NCBI RefSeq assembly: GCF_002159735.1
Contig: NZ_NFJF01000001.1
Coordinates: forward strand, 62,001 to 126,000
Length of the DNA: 64,000 nucleotides
Direction: 5' to 3'
From: Olsenella sp. An270
GTDB lineage: Bacteria; Actinomycetota; Coriobacteriia; Coriobacteriales; Atopobiaceae
Shown here: positions 52,155-60,212 of the stretch, piece after piece
How positions within the stretch are numbered: the stretch's first letter is position 1
How the letters are laid out: each line of letters begins with the position of its first letter
Made by a program: the position numbers and the translations under genes
The notes under the pieces: model-generated
What the model saw: only the letters and a program-made list of their open reading frames with translations
Database searches by the model: none
What the model was told of the DNA's origin: nothing

Positions 52155-53948
52155 ATGAACGGAATCGTCATCGTGCTCGTCGCGGCCGTGGTCCTGGCCG
52201 CCGGGTACCTGCTCTACGGCCGCTGGCTCGCGCGCACGTGGGGCATCGACGCCGAGGCACTCACGCCCGCGCGTCGCATGGAGGACGGGAAGAACTTCTC
52301 GCCCGCCTCGTGCTTCACGGTCTTCTCGCACCAGTTCAGCTCCATCTGCGGCGCCGGCCCCGTCACGGGCACCATCGCCGCGATGATGTTCGGCTGGCTG
52401 CCGGTCCTGCTGTGGGTGCTCGTGGGCGGCATCTTCTTTGGCGCCGTGCACGACTTCGGCGCGCTCTACGCGTCCATGCGCAACAACGGCAAGTCGCTCG
52501 CGCAGCTCATCGAGAAGTACATCGGGCGCACCGGCCGCCGCCTGTTCCTGCTGTTCAGCTGGCTCTTCACGATCATCGTGATCGCCGCCTTCGTGGACAT
52601 GGTCGCCGGCACGTTCGTGGCGACCTTCGACGCCGCGGGCGCCGTCGACACCGCCGCGTCCTACGCGGGTGGTGCGGCCGGCACGATCTCGATCCTGTTC
52701 ACCTTCGTGGCCATCGCCTTCGGCTGGATCAACCGCCGCTTTGGCCTCACCGGCTGGAAGGAGCTCGTGCTCGCGGTCGTGCTCTTCGTGCTCATGTTCG
52801 CGGTTGGCATGCAGATTCCCGTGTACCTGGACAAGCTCGGATGGTTCGCCGTCATCACGGTCTACCTGCTCTTTGCCGCGGCCATGCCCATCCAGACGCT
52901 CAAGCAGCCGCGTGACTACCTCACCTCGATCATGATGCTGGTCATGATCGTCTGCGCAGTGCTGGGCATCTTCGTGCTCGGTGTGAACGGCGAGGCAGAG
53001 ATGACCGCCCCGATGGTCGCCGACCTCGGTGCGCTCGCCGACGGCGGGCAGTATCTCTTCCCGCTGCTGTTCGTCTCCGTGGCGTGCGGCGCGCTCTCCG
53101 GCTTCCACAGCCTCGTCTCCACCAACACCTCTTCCAAGCAGGTCTGCAACGAGAACGACGCGCTGCCCGTGGGCTATGGCGCCATGGTGCTCGAGTCCTT
53201 CGTGGGCGTGCTCGCCATCGTTGTCGCCGCGATCATGTTCGCGCAGATCAACACCAGTGGTGCGGGCGGTGCCGCGGTGGGCACCCCGTTCCAGATCTTC
53301 TCGCAGGGCGTGGCCCGCGGCATGATGGCCTTCGGCGTGGACGGGACGCTCGCGACCGTCTTCATGACGATGTGCGTCTCGGCACTGGCCCTCACCTCCG
53401 TCGACGCTGTCGCCCGTATCGGACGCCTCTCGTTCCAGGAGTTCTTCGCCAAGAGCAACGACGCTGCTGAGGAGGCCGGCGCCGGTGCGACCGGTGCGGC
53501 CAAGTTCCTCGCGAACACCTGGGTCTCCACGGTGCTCACGCTGGCGCTGGGCCTCGCGCTCGCCTTTGGTGGCTACACCAACATCTGGCCGCTCTTCGGT
53601 GCGTCCAACCAGCTGCTCGGCGGCATGACGATGATCATGCTCGCGGTCTTCTGCAAGTGCACCGGTCGCAAGGGCTTCATGCTCTACGTGCCCGTGGCGT
53701 TCCTGCTGGTGAGCACCTTCACCTCGCTCGTCCAGAGCATCATCGGCTGCGTGAGCGCGCTCTCCGCGAGCGGAGCGGCGGTGATCGCGACCTCGGGCCT
53801 GCAGCTCGTCTTTGCGATCCTGCTCGTGGTGCTCGGCCTGATTGTTGCCTACAACTGCCTGAAGGAGCTCTTCGGCAAGGCTGCCGGCTCCATTCCCGAC
53901 GAGGACCCCGAGTGGTCCGACCTCGGTCGCGCGAACTGCGGCAAGTAA
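52155..53948 (+). CDS. cstA: Carbon starvation protein CstA family transporter
   Basis: A 597-residue protein with about 15 membrane helices. The N-terminal family motif region is complete: YGRWLARTWGID, then SCFTVFSHQFSSICGAGPVTG and VGGIFFGAVHDFGALYASM. CstA/BtsT proteins import pyruvate or peptides during nutrient limitation. The length is closer to the shorter Gram-positive form than to the 700-residue enterobacterial one. AGGGAGGG precedes the ATG. Monocistronic. Confidence 0.93.
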   Translation: MNGIVIVLVAAVVLAAGYLLYGRWLARTWGIDAEALTPARRMEDGKNFSPASCFTVFSHQFSSICGAGPVTGTIAAMMFGWLPVLLWVLVGGIFFGAVHDFGALYASMRNNGKSLAQLIEKYIGRTGRRLFLLFSWLFTIIVIAAFVDMVAGTFVATFDAAGAVDTAASYAGGAAGTISILFTFVAIAFGWINRRFGLTGWKELVLAVVLFVLMFAVGMQIPVYLDKLGWFAVITVYLLFAAAMPIQTLKQPRDYLTSIMMLVMIVCAVLGIFVLGVNGEAEMTAPMVADLGALADGGQYLFPLLFVSVACGALSGFHSLVSTNTSSKQVCNENDALPVGYGAMVLESFVGVLAIVVAAIMFAQINTSGAGGAAVGTPFQIFSQGVARGMMAFGVDGTLATVFMTMCVSALALTSVDAVARIGRLSFQEFFAKSNDAAEEAGAGATGAAKFLANTWVSTVLTLALGLALAFGGYTNIWPLFGASNQLLGGMTMIMLAVFCKCTGRKGFMLYVPVAFLLVSTFTSLVQSIIGCVSALSASGAAVIATSGLQLVFAILLVVLGLIVAYNCLKELFGKAAGSIPDEDPEWSDLGRANCGK

Positions 53949-53967
53949 CGAACGCCGAACGTCTCTG

Positions 53968-54004
53968 ACGGAGGTTGCGACCCATTGCGAGTCGCGGCCT
54001 CCGT
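53968..54004 (+). terminator. Hairpin after cstA
   Basis: ACGGAGG-TT-GCGAC pairs with GTCGC-GG-CCTCCGT around a 9-base loop. No T-run follows, so termination may be incomplete. Confidence 0.55.
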
Positions 54005-54055
54005 TCACGTTATGGAGCCCTTTTCTCGCTAGAGCGCGTCGGCGGCGCATTAGTC

Positions 54056-54289
54056 TGCATAAAACCGGCTCTCGTGCTACATATCAGCGGGGTTCATGAT
54101 CAAAATGCTCGTTCGTGTAGCGCGTTTTCTGCCTGTGGTTGCGATGCGATTTGGTTCTTGATATTGCGACCTGCGGAAACAGAGGTCATCAAACTTTTTC
54201 AGGCATACTTTGGGATCAAATCACGCTGCACGAGCGAGGGTTTTATGCACGGAATCGCCGTAATGCAGCACGAACGACTCTTTTATGCA
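54056..54289. repeat. Nested inverted-repeat element, family B copy 2
   Basis: The outer arms are TGCATAAAA...TCTCGTGCT (54056-54080) and its near-complement at 54265-54289. The inner arms are CAAAATGCTCGTTCGTG (about 54101-54117) and GCACGAGCGAGGGTTTT (54228-54244). The inner arm CGAGCGAG-GTTTT is shared with copy 1 (19440-19670), as are the total length and the AGGTCAT motif in the centre (19556 and 54183). AT-rich against its surroundings; no coding frame. Confidence 0.8.
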
Positions 54290-54290
54290 A

Positions 54291-54323
54291 AAGGAGGGAC
54301 GAGCCGATGGCTCGTCCCTCCTT
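54291..54323 (-). terminator. Terminator of trpB, usable from both sides
   Basis: A 15-bp perfect stem (AAGGAGGGACGAGCC and complement) with a 3-base loop. T-runs flank it on both strands (TTTTTC on plus, TTTTGC on minus). It lies 4 bases beyond the trpB stop. Confidence 0.92.
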
Positions 54324-54327
54324 TTTC

Positions 54328-55713
54328 CTACTGGATTCCCGGGATGCTCGGGATGGTGGCAAAGCCAGCCTCCAGCTCCTCGTCGGACGGTACGTGGTCC
54401 TCCATCTCGCCGCGGTTGTAACGGTCGTAGGCGACCATGTCGAAGTACCCGGTGCCCGTGAGGCCAAAGAGGATCGTCTTGGCCTCGCCGGTCTCGCGGC
54501 AGCGCTCGGCCTCGCGAATGGCCGCCAGGATGGCGTGCGAGCTCTCGGGTGCCGGCAGGATCGTCTCAAGCTTCGCGAACCGCTCGCCCGCCTCGAAGAC
54601 CTCGGTCTGGCGCACCGCCACCGCCTCCAGATAGCCGTCGTGCTTGAGCTTGGAGACGATCGGGCTCATGCCGTGGTAGCGCAGGCCTCCCGCGTGGTCG
54701 GGGCTCGGGATGAATCCGTTGCCCAGGGTGTACATCTTGCACAGCGGGCAGGTCTGGCCGGTGTCCGCGAAGTCGTAGGCGTAGCGGCCGCGCGTGAGCG
54801 AGGGGCAGCTCGCGGGCTCCACCGCGATGAAGCGCGTGTTCGGTCGCTCTCCGCGCAGCTTGTCGCGCATGAAGGGGGCGATCAGGCCCCCCAGGTTGGA
54901 GCCGCCGCCCGCGCAGCCGATGACGATGTCGGGGTACTCGCCGAGCTCGCGCAGCGCCTCGTAGCTCTCCAGTCCGATCACGCTCTGGTGCAGCACCACC
55001 TGGTTGAGGACGCTGCCCAGCTGGTAGCGCCCACGATTCTCGGGCACGTGCAGCGCGCGCTCCACGGCCTCTGAGATGGCGGTCCCGAGCGAGCCGGTCG
55101 AGCCCGGGTGCTCGGCCAGGATGCGCCGGCCCGCCTCGGTGGTGTCGCTCGGCGACGGCGTCACCGTGGCGCCAAAGGTCTCCATGATGTTGCGGCGGAA
55201 CGGCTTCTGCTCGTAGGAGCACCTCACCATGAAGACGTCGAGGTCAAGACCGTAGTGTGCGGCCGCCTCGGCGAGCGCGGTGCCCCACTGCCCGGCGCCG
55301 GTCTCGGTGGTGATGTTGGTGAGGCCCTGCGCCGCGGCGTAGTAGGCCTGCGCGAGCGCGGAGTTGAGCTTGTGCGAGCCGCTCGTGTTGTTTCCCTCGA
55401 ACTTGTAGTAGATGTGCGCGGGCGTGTCCAGCGCGCGCTCGAGGTTGTACGCGCGGCAGAGCGGACTCGGGCGGTAGACCTTGTACATCTCGCGCACGGG
55501 CTCGGGGATCTCGAAGTAGGCCGTGTCGTCGTCGAGCTCCTGGTCGATGAGGGCGTCGGCAAAGACGGGCGCGAGGTCGGCGTGCGTGGCCACGGCACCG
55601 TTTGGCAGGCGCATGGGCTCGGGTTTCTCGGGCATGTCGGCGCGCAGGTTGTACCAGGCGGTCGGGATCTGCTGCTCGCTGAGGTAGGTGCGGTAGGGGG
55701 TGGTGCCGGTCAT
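54328..55713 (-). CDS. trpB: Tryptophan synthase beta chain, TrpB2 type
   Basis: A 461-residue PLP enzyme longer than the classic 400-residue TrpB1. The PLP lysine lies in SGSHKLNSALAQ (near 114), the carboxylate site in TTETGAGQWGTA and the phosphate loop in GCAGGGSNLGGL. The extra N-terminal segment and QELDDDTAYFEIPEPVRE are typical of TrpB2. It condenses indole with serine. There is no trpA or other trp gene in the window, so it may salvage free indole. AAGGAGCG precedes ATG 55713. A Trp-rich leader peptide and attenuator lie directly upstream, so expression should follow tryptophan supply. Confidence 0.93.
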   Translation of the reverse strand: MTGTTPYRTYLSEQQIPTAWYNLRADMPEKPEPMRLPNGAVATHADLAPVFADALIDQELDDDTAYFEIPEPVREMYKVYRPSPLCRAYNLERALDTPAHIYYKFEGNNTSGSHKLNSALAQAYYAAAQGLTNITTETGAGQWGTALAEAAAHYGLDLDVFMVRCSYEQKPFRRNIMETFGATVTPSPSDTTEAGRRILAEHPGSTGSLGTAISEAVERALHVPENRGRYQLGSVLNQVVLHQSVIGLESYEALRELGEYPDIVIGCAGGGSNLGGLIAPFMRDKLRGERPNTRFIAVEPASCPSLTRGRYAYDFADTGQTCPLCKMYTLGNGFIPSPDHAGGLRYHGMSPIVSKLKHDGYLEAVAVRQTEVFEAGERFAKLETILPAPESSHAILAAIREAERCRETGEAKTILFGLTGTGYFDMVAYDRYNRGEMEDHVPSDEELEAGFATIPSIPGIQ

Positions 55714-55746
55714 GACGCGCTCCTTTCGCAGTCGGTTCTTCGCGCA

Positions 55747-55784
55747 CAAGAAAAGGGCCCCCGGAACTGAGTCCGAGGGCCCTT
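55747..55784 (-). terminator. Attenuator hairpin in the trpB leader
   Basis: On the minus strand AAGGGCCC (55784-55777) pairs with GGGCCCTT (55760-55753), extended inside by CGGA/TCCG, and is followed by TTTTCTT. It stands 21 bases after the leader-peptide stop and 34 bases before the trpB start, the layout of a classical trp attenuator. Confidence 0.85.
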
Positions 55785-55805
55785 ATGTATGCGTGAGTGG
55801 CCTCG

Positions 55806-55901
55806 TCAGTCCGAGAGGGGAGTCGTCCTTGTCCACCACCACGCGCCAGCGCCGGCCACGGCCGGGGCGCCAAGAAGTGCGATGTGCGCGAGACGGGACA
55901 T
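55806..55901 (-). CDS. trpL: Trp leader peptide (three consecutive Trp codons)
   Basis: A 31-residue frame from ATG 55901 (or 34 residues from ATG 55910) with GAAAGGA upstream. It reads through an Ala/Gly-rich stretch into three consecutive TGG codons (55841-55833), then TRTTPLSD and a stop. Tandem Trp codons just before a terminator hairpin are the mark of transcription attenuation by ribosome stalling. Overlapping frames on the other strand have no such meaning. It is too short to be an enzyme, and its role is regulatory. Confidence 0.85.
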   Translation of the reverse strand: MSRLAHIALLGAPAVAGAGAWWWTRTTPLSD

Positions 55902-55935
55902 TGACGGCATCCTTTCGGAGACGGCTGAGGGCAGC

Positions 55936-56604
55936 TTACCCAGAGTTTGTTTCATCAGCGTTAACGGTTGGGCACGAATCGGCGGCGAGCTCACGCGCGG
56001 GGCGGCGCAGCAGGGCGCGGGCGGCGTGCTCGTTCGGGTACGCGCCGGCGAGAAGGGCGTGGAACCGCTCGCTGTGACTCGGCTCCAGAAGGTGCGTGAG
56101 CTCGTGCGCGACGACATAGTCAAGGCAGGTGGGCGGGTAGGCCGCCAGACGAACGTTGATGCGGACGCGTGCGGTGCGCGGCGTGCACGAGCCCCAGCGC
56201 GTGGACATCGCGCGCAGCTGCCAGCCGCTCGCGTGCACCCCGAGCGCGGCCTCCATGCGTGCGGCGACCTCGGGCAGCCTCGCCGCCAGCTCGGTGCGGT
56301 AGAGCTCGTCGGAGGCGGCTCCGGCAGGCAGCGGCACGAGCGCGCCCCAGAGCGGGACGAGGCCGTCGTCGGGCACGTCGGCGCGCGCCTCCCGGCGACG
56401 GACGTGGTCGTGCAGCCAGGCCTCGTGCGCGTCCAGGAAGCGCTGCGCCTCCGCGAGCGGGCAGCGTGCGGGGACGGACAGGTGCGCCGATCCGTCCGCG
56501 CGCACTCGCAGGTTGAGCCGCCGCACGCGTTTGCGCTCCACCTCGACGGGGATGCCGTCCGGTCCGCCTGCGAAGAGCGTCCAGGTTGTGGTTCTTCTCG
56601 TCAT
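55936..56604 (-). CDS. YgjP/SprT-like (DUF45) metallopeptidase-type protein
   Basis: A 222-residue protein of the DUF45/WLM-related group. Zinc site HELTHLLEPSH near residues 164-174 with a further His in SERFHALL, and the conserved MSTRWGSCTP upstream. The N-terminal part is basic and beta-rich (KRVRRLNLRVRADGSAHL). Often described as a metal-dependent hydrolase; the substrate is unknown. It lies immediately upstream of the trp leader, whose promoter may therefore lie within its 3' end. Confidence 0.85.
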   Translation of the reverse strand: MTRRTTTWTLFAGGPDGIPVEVERKRVRRLNLRVRADGSAHLSVPARCPLAEAQRFLDAHEAWLHDHVRRREARADVPDDGLVPLWGALVPLPAGAASDELYRTELAARLPEVAARMEAALGVHASGWQLRAMSTRWGSCTPRTARVRINVRLAAYPPTCLDYVVAHELTHLLEPSHSERFHALLAGAYPNEHAARALLRRPARELAADSCPTVNADETNSG

Positions 56605-56626
56605 GGGCGCATTGTAGCGCGCCGGC

Positions 56627-57199
56627 CTAGAAGATCGCGTCCAGCAGCGCGTCTACGATGAGGAAGATCGCGACGACGCCGACGAGCCCGAGCACGCGGT
56701 GGCTCCGGCGCCGCCCGTCTTCCGCGGGCAGCTCGCCGGTCTCGATGAAGCGCGCCACCTCGCGCGTGACGCGCAGGTCGTGGTCGCGCTCAAGCCGCCA
56801 CGCCCGCCAGGCGAGCGGCACGCACACGACGAGCAGCGCGCACCAGACCCAGAGCATGTTCGCCCCGCTCACGCGCTCGGTCAGGTCGAGCGCGATGGCC
56901 GGGACCCAGAGCAGCGCGAGCACGACGTAGATGATCTTGAGCTCGCGCCGCGCTGCCTCGGTGCCCTCGCGCGCCGCCTGCAGCTGTTCCTCGCCGAGGA
57001 GCTCCGACAGCGGGCATCCCAGCTCGTCCGCCATCGTTGCCAGGCTCTGCACGTCCACGAGCGTCTTGCCCCGCTCCCAGTTGCTGACAGTCTGCCTCGA
57101 GACGTGCAGCCGGTCCGCCAGCGCCTCCTGGCTCAGGCCGCGTGCGGAGCGCACCTCGGCGACGCGTCGCCCGACGCTCTCCTTGTCCAGCCTCGTCAT
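56627..57199 (-). CDS. XRE-family regulator with C-terminal membrane segments
   Basis: A 190-residue protein. An N-terminal HTH (about 8-65, GLSQEALADRLHVSRQTVSN) is followed by a linker and three hydrophobic segments (about 90-112, 116-133 and 168-188). The build matches membrane-bound XRE regulators common in Gram-positives, whose signals are mostly unknown. AGGGGG precedes ATG 57199; the longer frame has no ribosome site. Confidence 0.87.
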   Translation of the reverse strand: MTRLDKESVGRRVAEVRSARGLSQEALADRLHVSRQTVSNWERGKTLVDVQSLATMADELGCPLSELLGEEQLQAAREGTEAARRELKIIYVVLALLWVPAIALDLTERVSGANMLWVWCALLVVCVPLAWRAWRLERDHDLRVTREVARFIETGELPAEDGRRRSHRVLGLVGVVAIFLIVDALLDAIF

Positions 57200-57249
57200 G
57201 GTGCCCCCTCTCTGCTCCCAGCATGCCACGACGGCGCCTGCCCGTCCGT

Positions 57250-57262
57250 CAAAAGGCTTTTG
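57250..57262. promoter_or_regulatory. Small palindrome upstream of the XRE membrane regulator
   Basis: CAAAAG-G-CTTTTG, 50 bases upstream of ATG 57199, possibly the regulator's own operator. Short, so weakly supported. Confidence 0.3.
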
Positions 57263-57286
57263 CAACCGCCGGAAACGCCGCCGGAC

Positions 57287-57958
57287 TCAGCCGAGAAGAC
57301 CCTCCCAGCCCGCGATCCAGCGGTCCGCGGCGCGCCGCAGCTCGGCGGCGGGCTGACGCGGGTCGCTGCTCTCCACTGCGACCGTGGCCATGCCCGCCCG
57401 CGCCGCGGAGAGCGTTCCGGGCAGGATGTCCTCGAACACGGCGCAGTCCGCGGGCTCGGCTCCCAGCCGCCGCGCCGCCTCGAGGTAGATGTCGGGGTGG
57501 TCCTTGCCGCGCGCGACCTCGCGTCCGCAGACCACCTCGTCGAAGAGCGCCCCCACGTCCACGTGGCGCATCGCGCCGAGCACGTGCGGGTCGTTGGTGG
57601 TGGCGAGCCCCACGCGTACCCCCTGCGCCCGGAGCGCGCGCACGTACGCCTCGGCGCCGGGGCGCAGCCGGACCTCGTTCTCGTAGAGCGCGGCGCCCAG
57701 GCGGTTCCACTCGTCCACGATGTCGGCCACCTCGTCGCGCAGCCGATAGCGCTCCACGCACCACTGGGCGCCCGCGGCAAAGCCGAGCGTGGCCAGCGTG
57801 GTCGAGGCGTCCTCGTCGAAGGGGAGCCCGCGCGTGGAGAAGAAGATCTCGTCGACCCGGCGCCAGAGCGGCCAGGTCTCGGCGAGGGTGCCGTCGAAGT
57901 CAAAGATCGCGGCCGAGAAGGACGGCGGCCACAGGCTGACCCGCTGCGCGTCGCTCAT
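57287..57958 (-). CDS. HAD-superfamily hydrolase (beta-phosphoglucomutase/phosphatase-like)
   Basis: A 223-residue enzyme. Motif I is AAIFDFDGTLAET (nucleophile Asp), motif II GLATTND, motif III lysine in VARGKDHPDIYLEAA and motif IV VFEDILPGTLSA. The helical cap lies between motifs I and II (about 30-95). The pattern fits the beta-PGM/phosphatase group of HAD enzymes; the substrate is unknown. It overlaps the stop of the upstream TPR-like gene by 4 bases. Confidence 0.9.
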   Translation of the reverse strand: MSDAQRVSLWPPSFSAAIFDFDGTLAETWPLWRRVDEIFFSTRGLPFDEDASTTLATLGFAAGAQWCVERYRLRDEVADIVDEWNRLGAALYENEVRLRPGAEAYVRALRAQGVRVGLATTNDPHVLGAMRHVDVGALFDEVVCGREVARGKDHPDIYLEAARRLGAEPADCAVFEDILPGTLSAARAGMATVAVESSDPRQPAAELRRAADRWIAGWEGLLG

Positions 57959-60180
57959 CGGTCGGGCTCGTCCTCGAGCGAGCGGAGCACGCCGTAGAGC
58001 ACGTCGTCGCGCATGACGGAGCAGAGCGAGCGGACCACGTCGCGGCTCACGCCGAAGAGCTCGGCGTCGACCGCGGAGCGGCTCGCGCCCAGCAGCGCCT
58101 CGCCGACCTCCTCGGTGGGCGCGAGCGGGATGTCCTCGGCGCGCAGCGCGCGCTCGACCTGCTCCTGCGTGAGCGAGGCCTCCGAGGCGCCCCCCACGTG
58201 GCCGATGAGCGCCACGACGGCCAGCCCGGCCACGAGAACGGGCGCGCCGAGCCGCGCGCACGCGAGCTGGTAGCACGCCTGCGCGGCAAGGACGTGGCCC
58301 TCCTGCCACTGGAGCTGCGCCATGCGCAGGTAGCCGAGGCCGATCGTCTCGGGGTCGTGCGCGAGCGAGAGGAGCCGGCGCAGCTCGTCTGCCGCCTCGC
58401 GTGCCTCGCCGGCGGCCTCCAGGCACTGGGCGAGGTGCAGGCTCGCCTGTGCGGAGAGCGGCGCGAGCTCCCGTGCGAGGCGCGCGTGCGCGAGCGCCTC
58501 CGCCGTGTCGCCACGAGCGAGGGCGCAGGCCGAGACGATCAGGTGCCCCTCGAGGTAGGCATCCGGGGCGAGCTGGCACGTCTCGCCCGCGGGCGCGACG
58601 AGACGGTTGTAGAGCACGCGGTCCGCGTAGGTGCCGAACGACCGCCAGGCCTCGCCGTCCCGGTCCGCATAGGTGCCGAGGTCGTCCGGCACGGAGACCG
58701 CCTCGCGGGCGCGCCGCTCCGCGCCCTCGACGTCGCGCGCGTAGAACGCCTCGCGCGCCCGCTCGACGCCGCGCTCGAGCGGGCCGCCGTCGACGAGCGC
58801 CTCCAGGATCGCGACGGGGTCGTCCTCGAGCGTCCCGTCGACGAGCTCGCCCACGCAGCGCAGCGCGGCCTCGCGGACGTCGTCCGGCGCGCCCTCGGAG
58901 ACGGAGAGCAGCGCGCGGACGTTCTGCTCGGTCGAGCCGCCGAGGCCGCGCGCGAGCTCGTCCGCCGCGCGCCGTAGCGCCGCCGCCTCGTCGATCCCGA
59001 GGTCGCACTCGCGTGCGGCGCCCAGCTCGTGCGCGGAGGTCGGGGGTAGCTCACGGTCCGAGAGCTCGACCGGCTCCCAGCGCCGGGCGGGGCAGAGCCG
59101 CTCGTCGTCGAGCGAGAAGTCCTGGCGCACGGGCGCGAGCGAGAGGTTCCTCTCGTCCATGGTCGCGCCGGCGGCGCGCATGAGGCCCCAGACGTCCAGC
59201 GGCCCCTCGAGGTCGACGCCCTCGAGCTGCGTTCGCGTGAGGCGGGCGGAGTAGTAGCAGGCATGGCTCACGGGGCCGTCCTCGACCCCGGCCACCCAGA
59301 CCTCGTCGAGCTCGGGCGCCACGAGCAGCGCGTAGCCGGCGAGAAGGACGCCGAGCCGCAGGTTGTAGTCGCTCGCCGCGCGGCGGCGCATCTCGGAGGT
59401 GGTGGACACGATGCCGAGCCCGTCGACGAAGGTCGTCGCCCACCAGATGCGCGGCGGCACCAGGTCGATCTCGAAGGCGGCGCGCCGGCCGACCACGTTG
59501 ACGCGGAAGCGCGCGGTGAGCCGGTAGGGCAGGCGCGCGGACTCGATTGCCTCGGAGAGCGTCCGGCGCACCTCCCACTCGCCGCGCGCGGGCGTCTCCC
59601 TGCGGCGGGCGAGCAGCGGCGCCTGGGCCGTGATCGAGCGGGCGCAGCGCGCCTCCAGGCGCACGAGGTCCTCGAGGCTCGCGGAGTCGGGGTCGTCGAG
59701 GGCGCGGGTGGCGAGAAGGGCGGCGTTGAGCGCCGCCTCGACGCGCAGCACGCGCAGCTTGGTGGAATAGGGGAGCTCGTCCTCATCTATGCGCAGGTAG
59801 AAGAGGTCCGAGGTTCGCGGGCGGACCACCCTGAGCTCGATCGCGCCGCCCTCGTCGCGCCCCGCGACGCCCGCCTCCTGGAGTCTCTCGGCGAGATAGG
59901 TCTCGAGCGGGCTGGGAGCCGCGCCGGCGCCCGCGCTCTCGGTCCGCTCGCGGACGTCGTCGACGAAGCGGCGCAGGACGTGCAGGGGGTTGGGGGAGGA
60001 GGCGAGCCTCTGGGAGAGGGCGTCGAGGTCCAGGCGAGACACCTGGGCGTCCGCGCCCTCGGTGGTCGCCATCTGGTCGCGATCCTCGCCCGCGCCCTCG
60101 GCGGCCTCCGCGTCGGTGCCCACGAGCGCGGCGAAGAGCCTGCCGAGCCTGCCGTGGCGCTCGTCCCTCTCCTCGCTCAT
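57955..60180 (-). CDS. Large TPR-like protein of unknown function
   Basis: A 741-residue cytoplasmic protein without membrane segments or a signal peptide. The N-terminal 60 residues are acidic and low in order, the middle (about 95-400) is of mixed alpha/beta character, and the C-terminal third (about 500-680) has helical repeats of TPR type, for example EALAHARLARELAPLSAQAS and LHLAQCLEAAGEAREAADEL. No enzymatic motif is recognised. Overlap with the HAD gene suggests joint expression. Confidence 0.7.
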   Translation of the reverse strand: MSEERDERHGRLGRLFAALVGTDAEAAEGAGEDRDQMATTEGADAQVSRLDLDALSQRLASSPNPLHVLRRFVDDVRERTESAGAGAAPSPLETYLAERLQEAGVAGRDEGGAIELRVVRPRTSDLFYLRIDEDELPYSTKLRVLRVEAALNAALLATRALDDPDSASLEDLVRLEARCARSITAQAPLLARRRETPARGEWEVRRTLSEAIESARLPYRLTARFRVNVVGRRAAFEIDLVPPRIWWATTFVDGLGIVSTTSEMRRRAASDYNLRLGVLLAGYALLVAPELDEVWVAGVEDGPVSHACYYSARLTRTQLEGVDLEGPLDVWGLMRAAGATMDERNLSLAPVRQDFSLDDERLCPARRWEPVELSDRELPPTSAHELGAARECDLGIDEAAALRRAADELARGLGGSTEQNVRALLSVSEGAPDDVREAALRCVGELVDGTLEDDPVAILEALVDGGPLERGVERAREAFYARDVEGAERRAREAVSVPDDLGTYADRDGEAWRSFGTYADRVLYNRLVAPAGETCQLAPDAYLEGHLIVSACALARGDTAEALAHARLARELAPLSAQASLHLAQCLEAAGEAREAADELRRLLSLAHDPETIGLGYLRMAQLQWQEGHVLAAQACYQLACARLGAPVLVAGLAVVALIGHVGGASEASLTQEQVERALRAEDIPLAPTEEVGEALLGASRSAVDAELFGVSRDVVRSLCSVMRDDVLYGVLRSLEDEPDR

Positions 60181-60212
60181 GGCACCTCACCTCCCGTGTT
60201 CTTCTCGCTCTC

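Noticed and set aside
55714-55935. T-box riboswitch upstream of trpB
   Set aside because: No T-box bulge motif was seen; the tandem Trp codons and terminator fit leader-peptide attenuation better.
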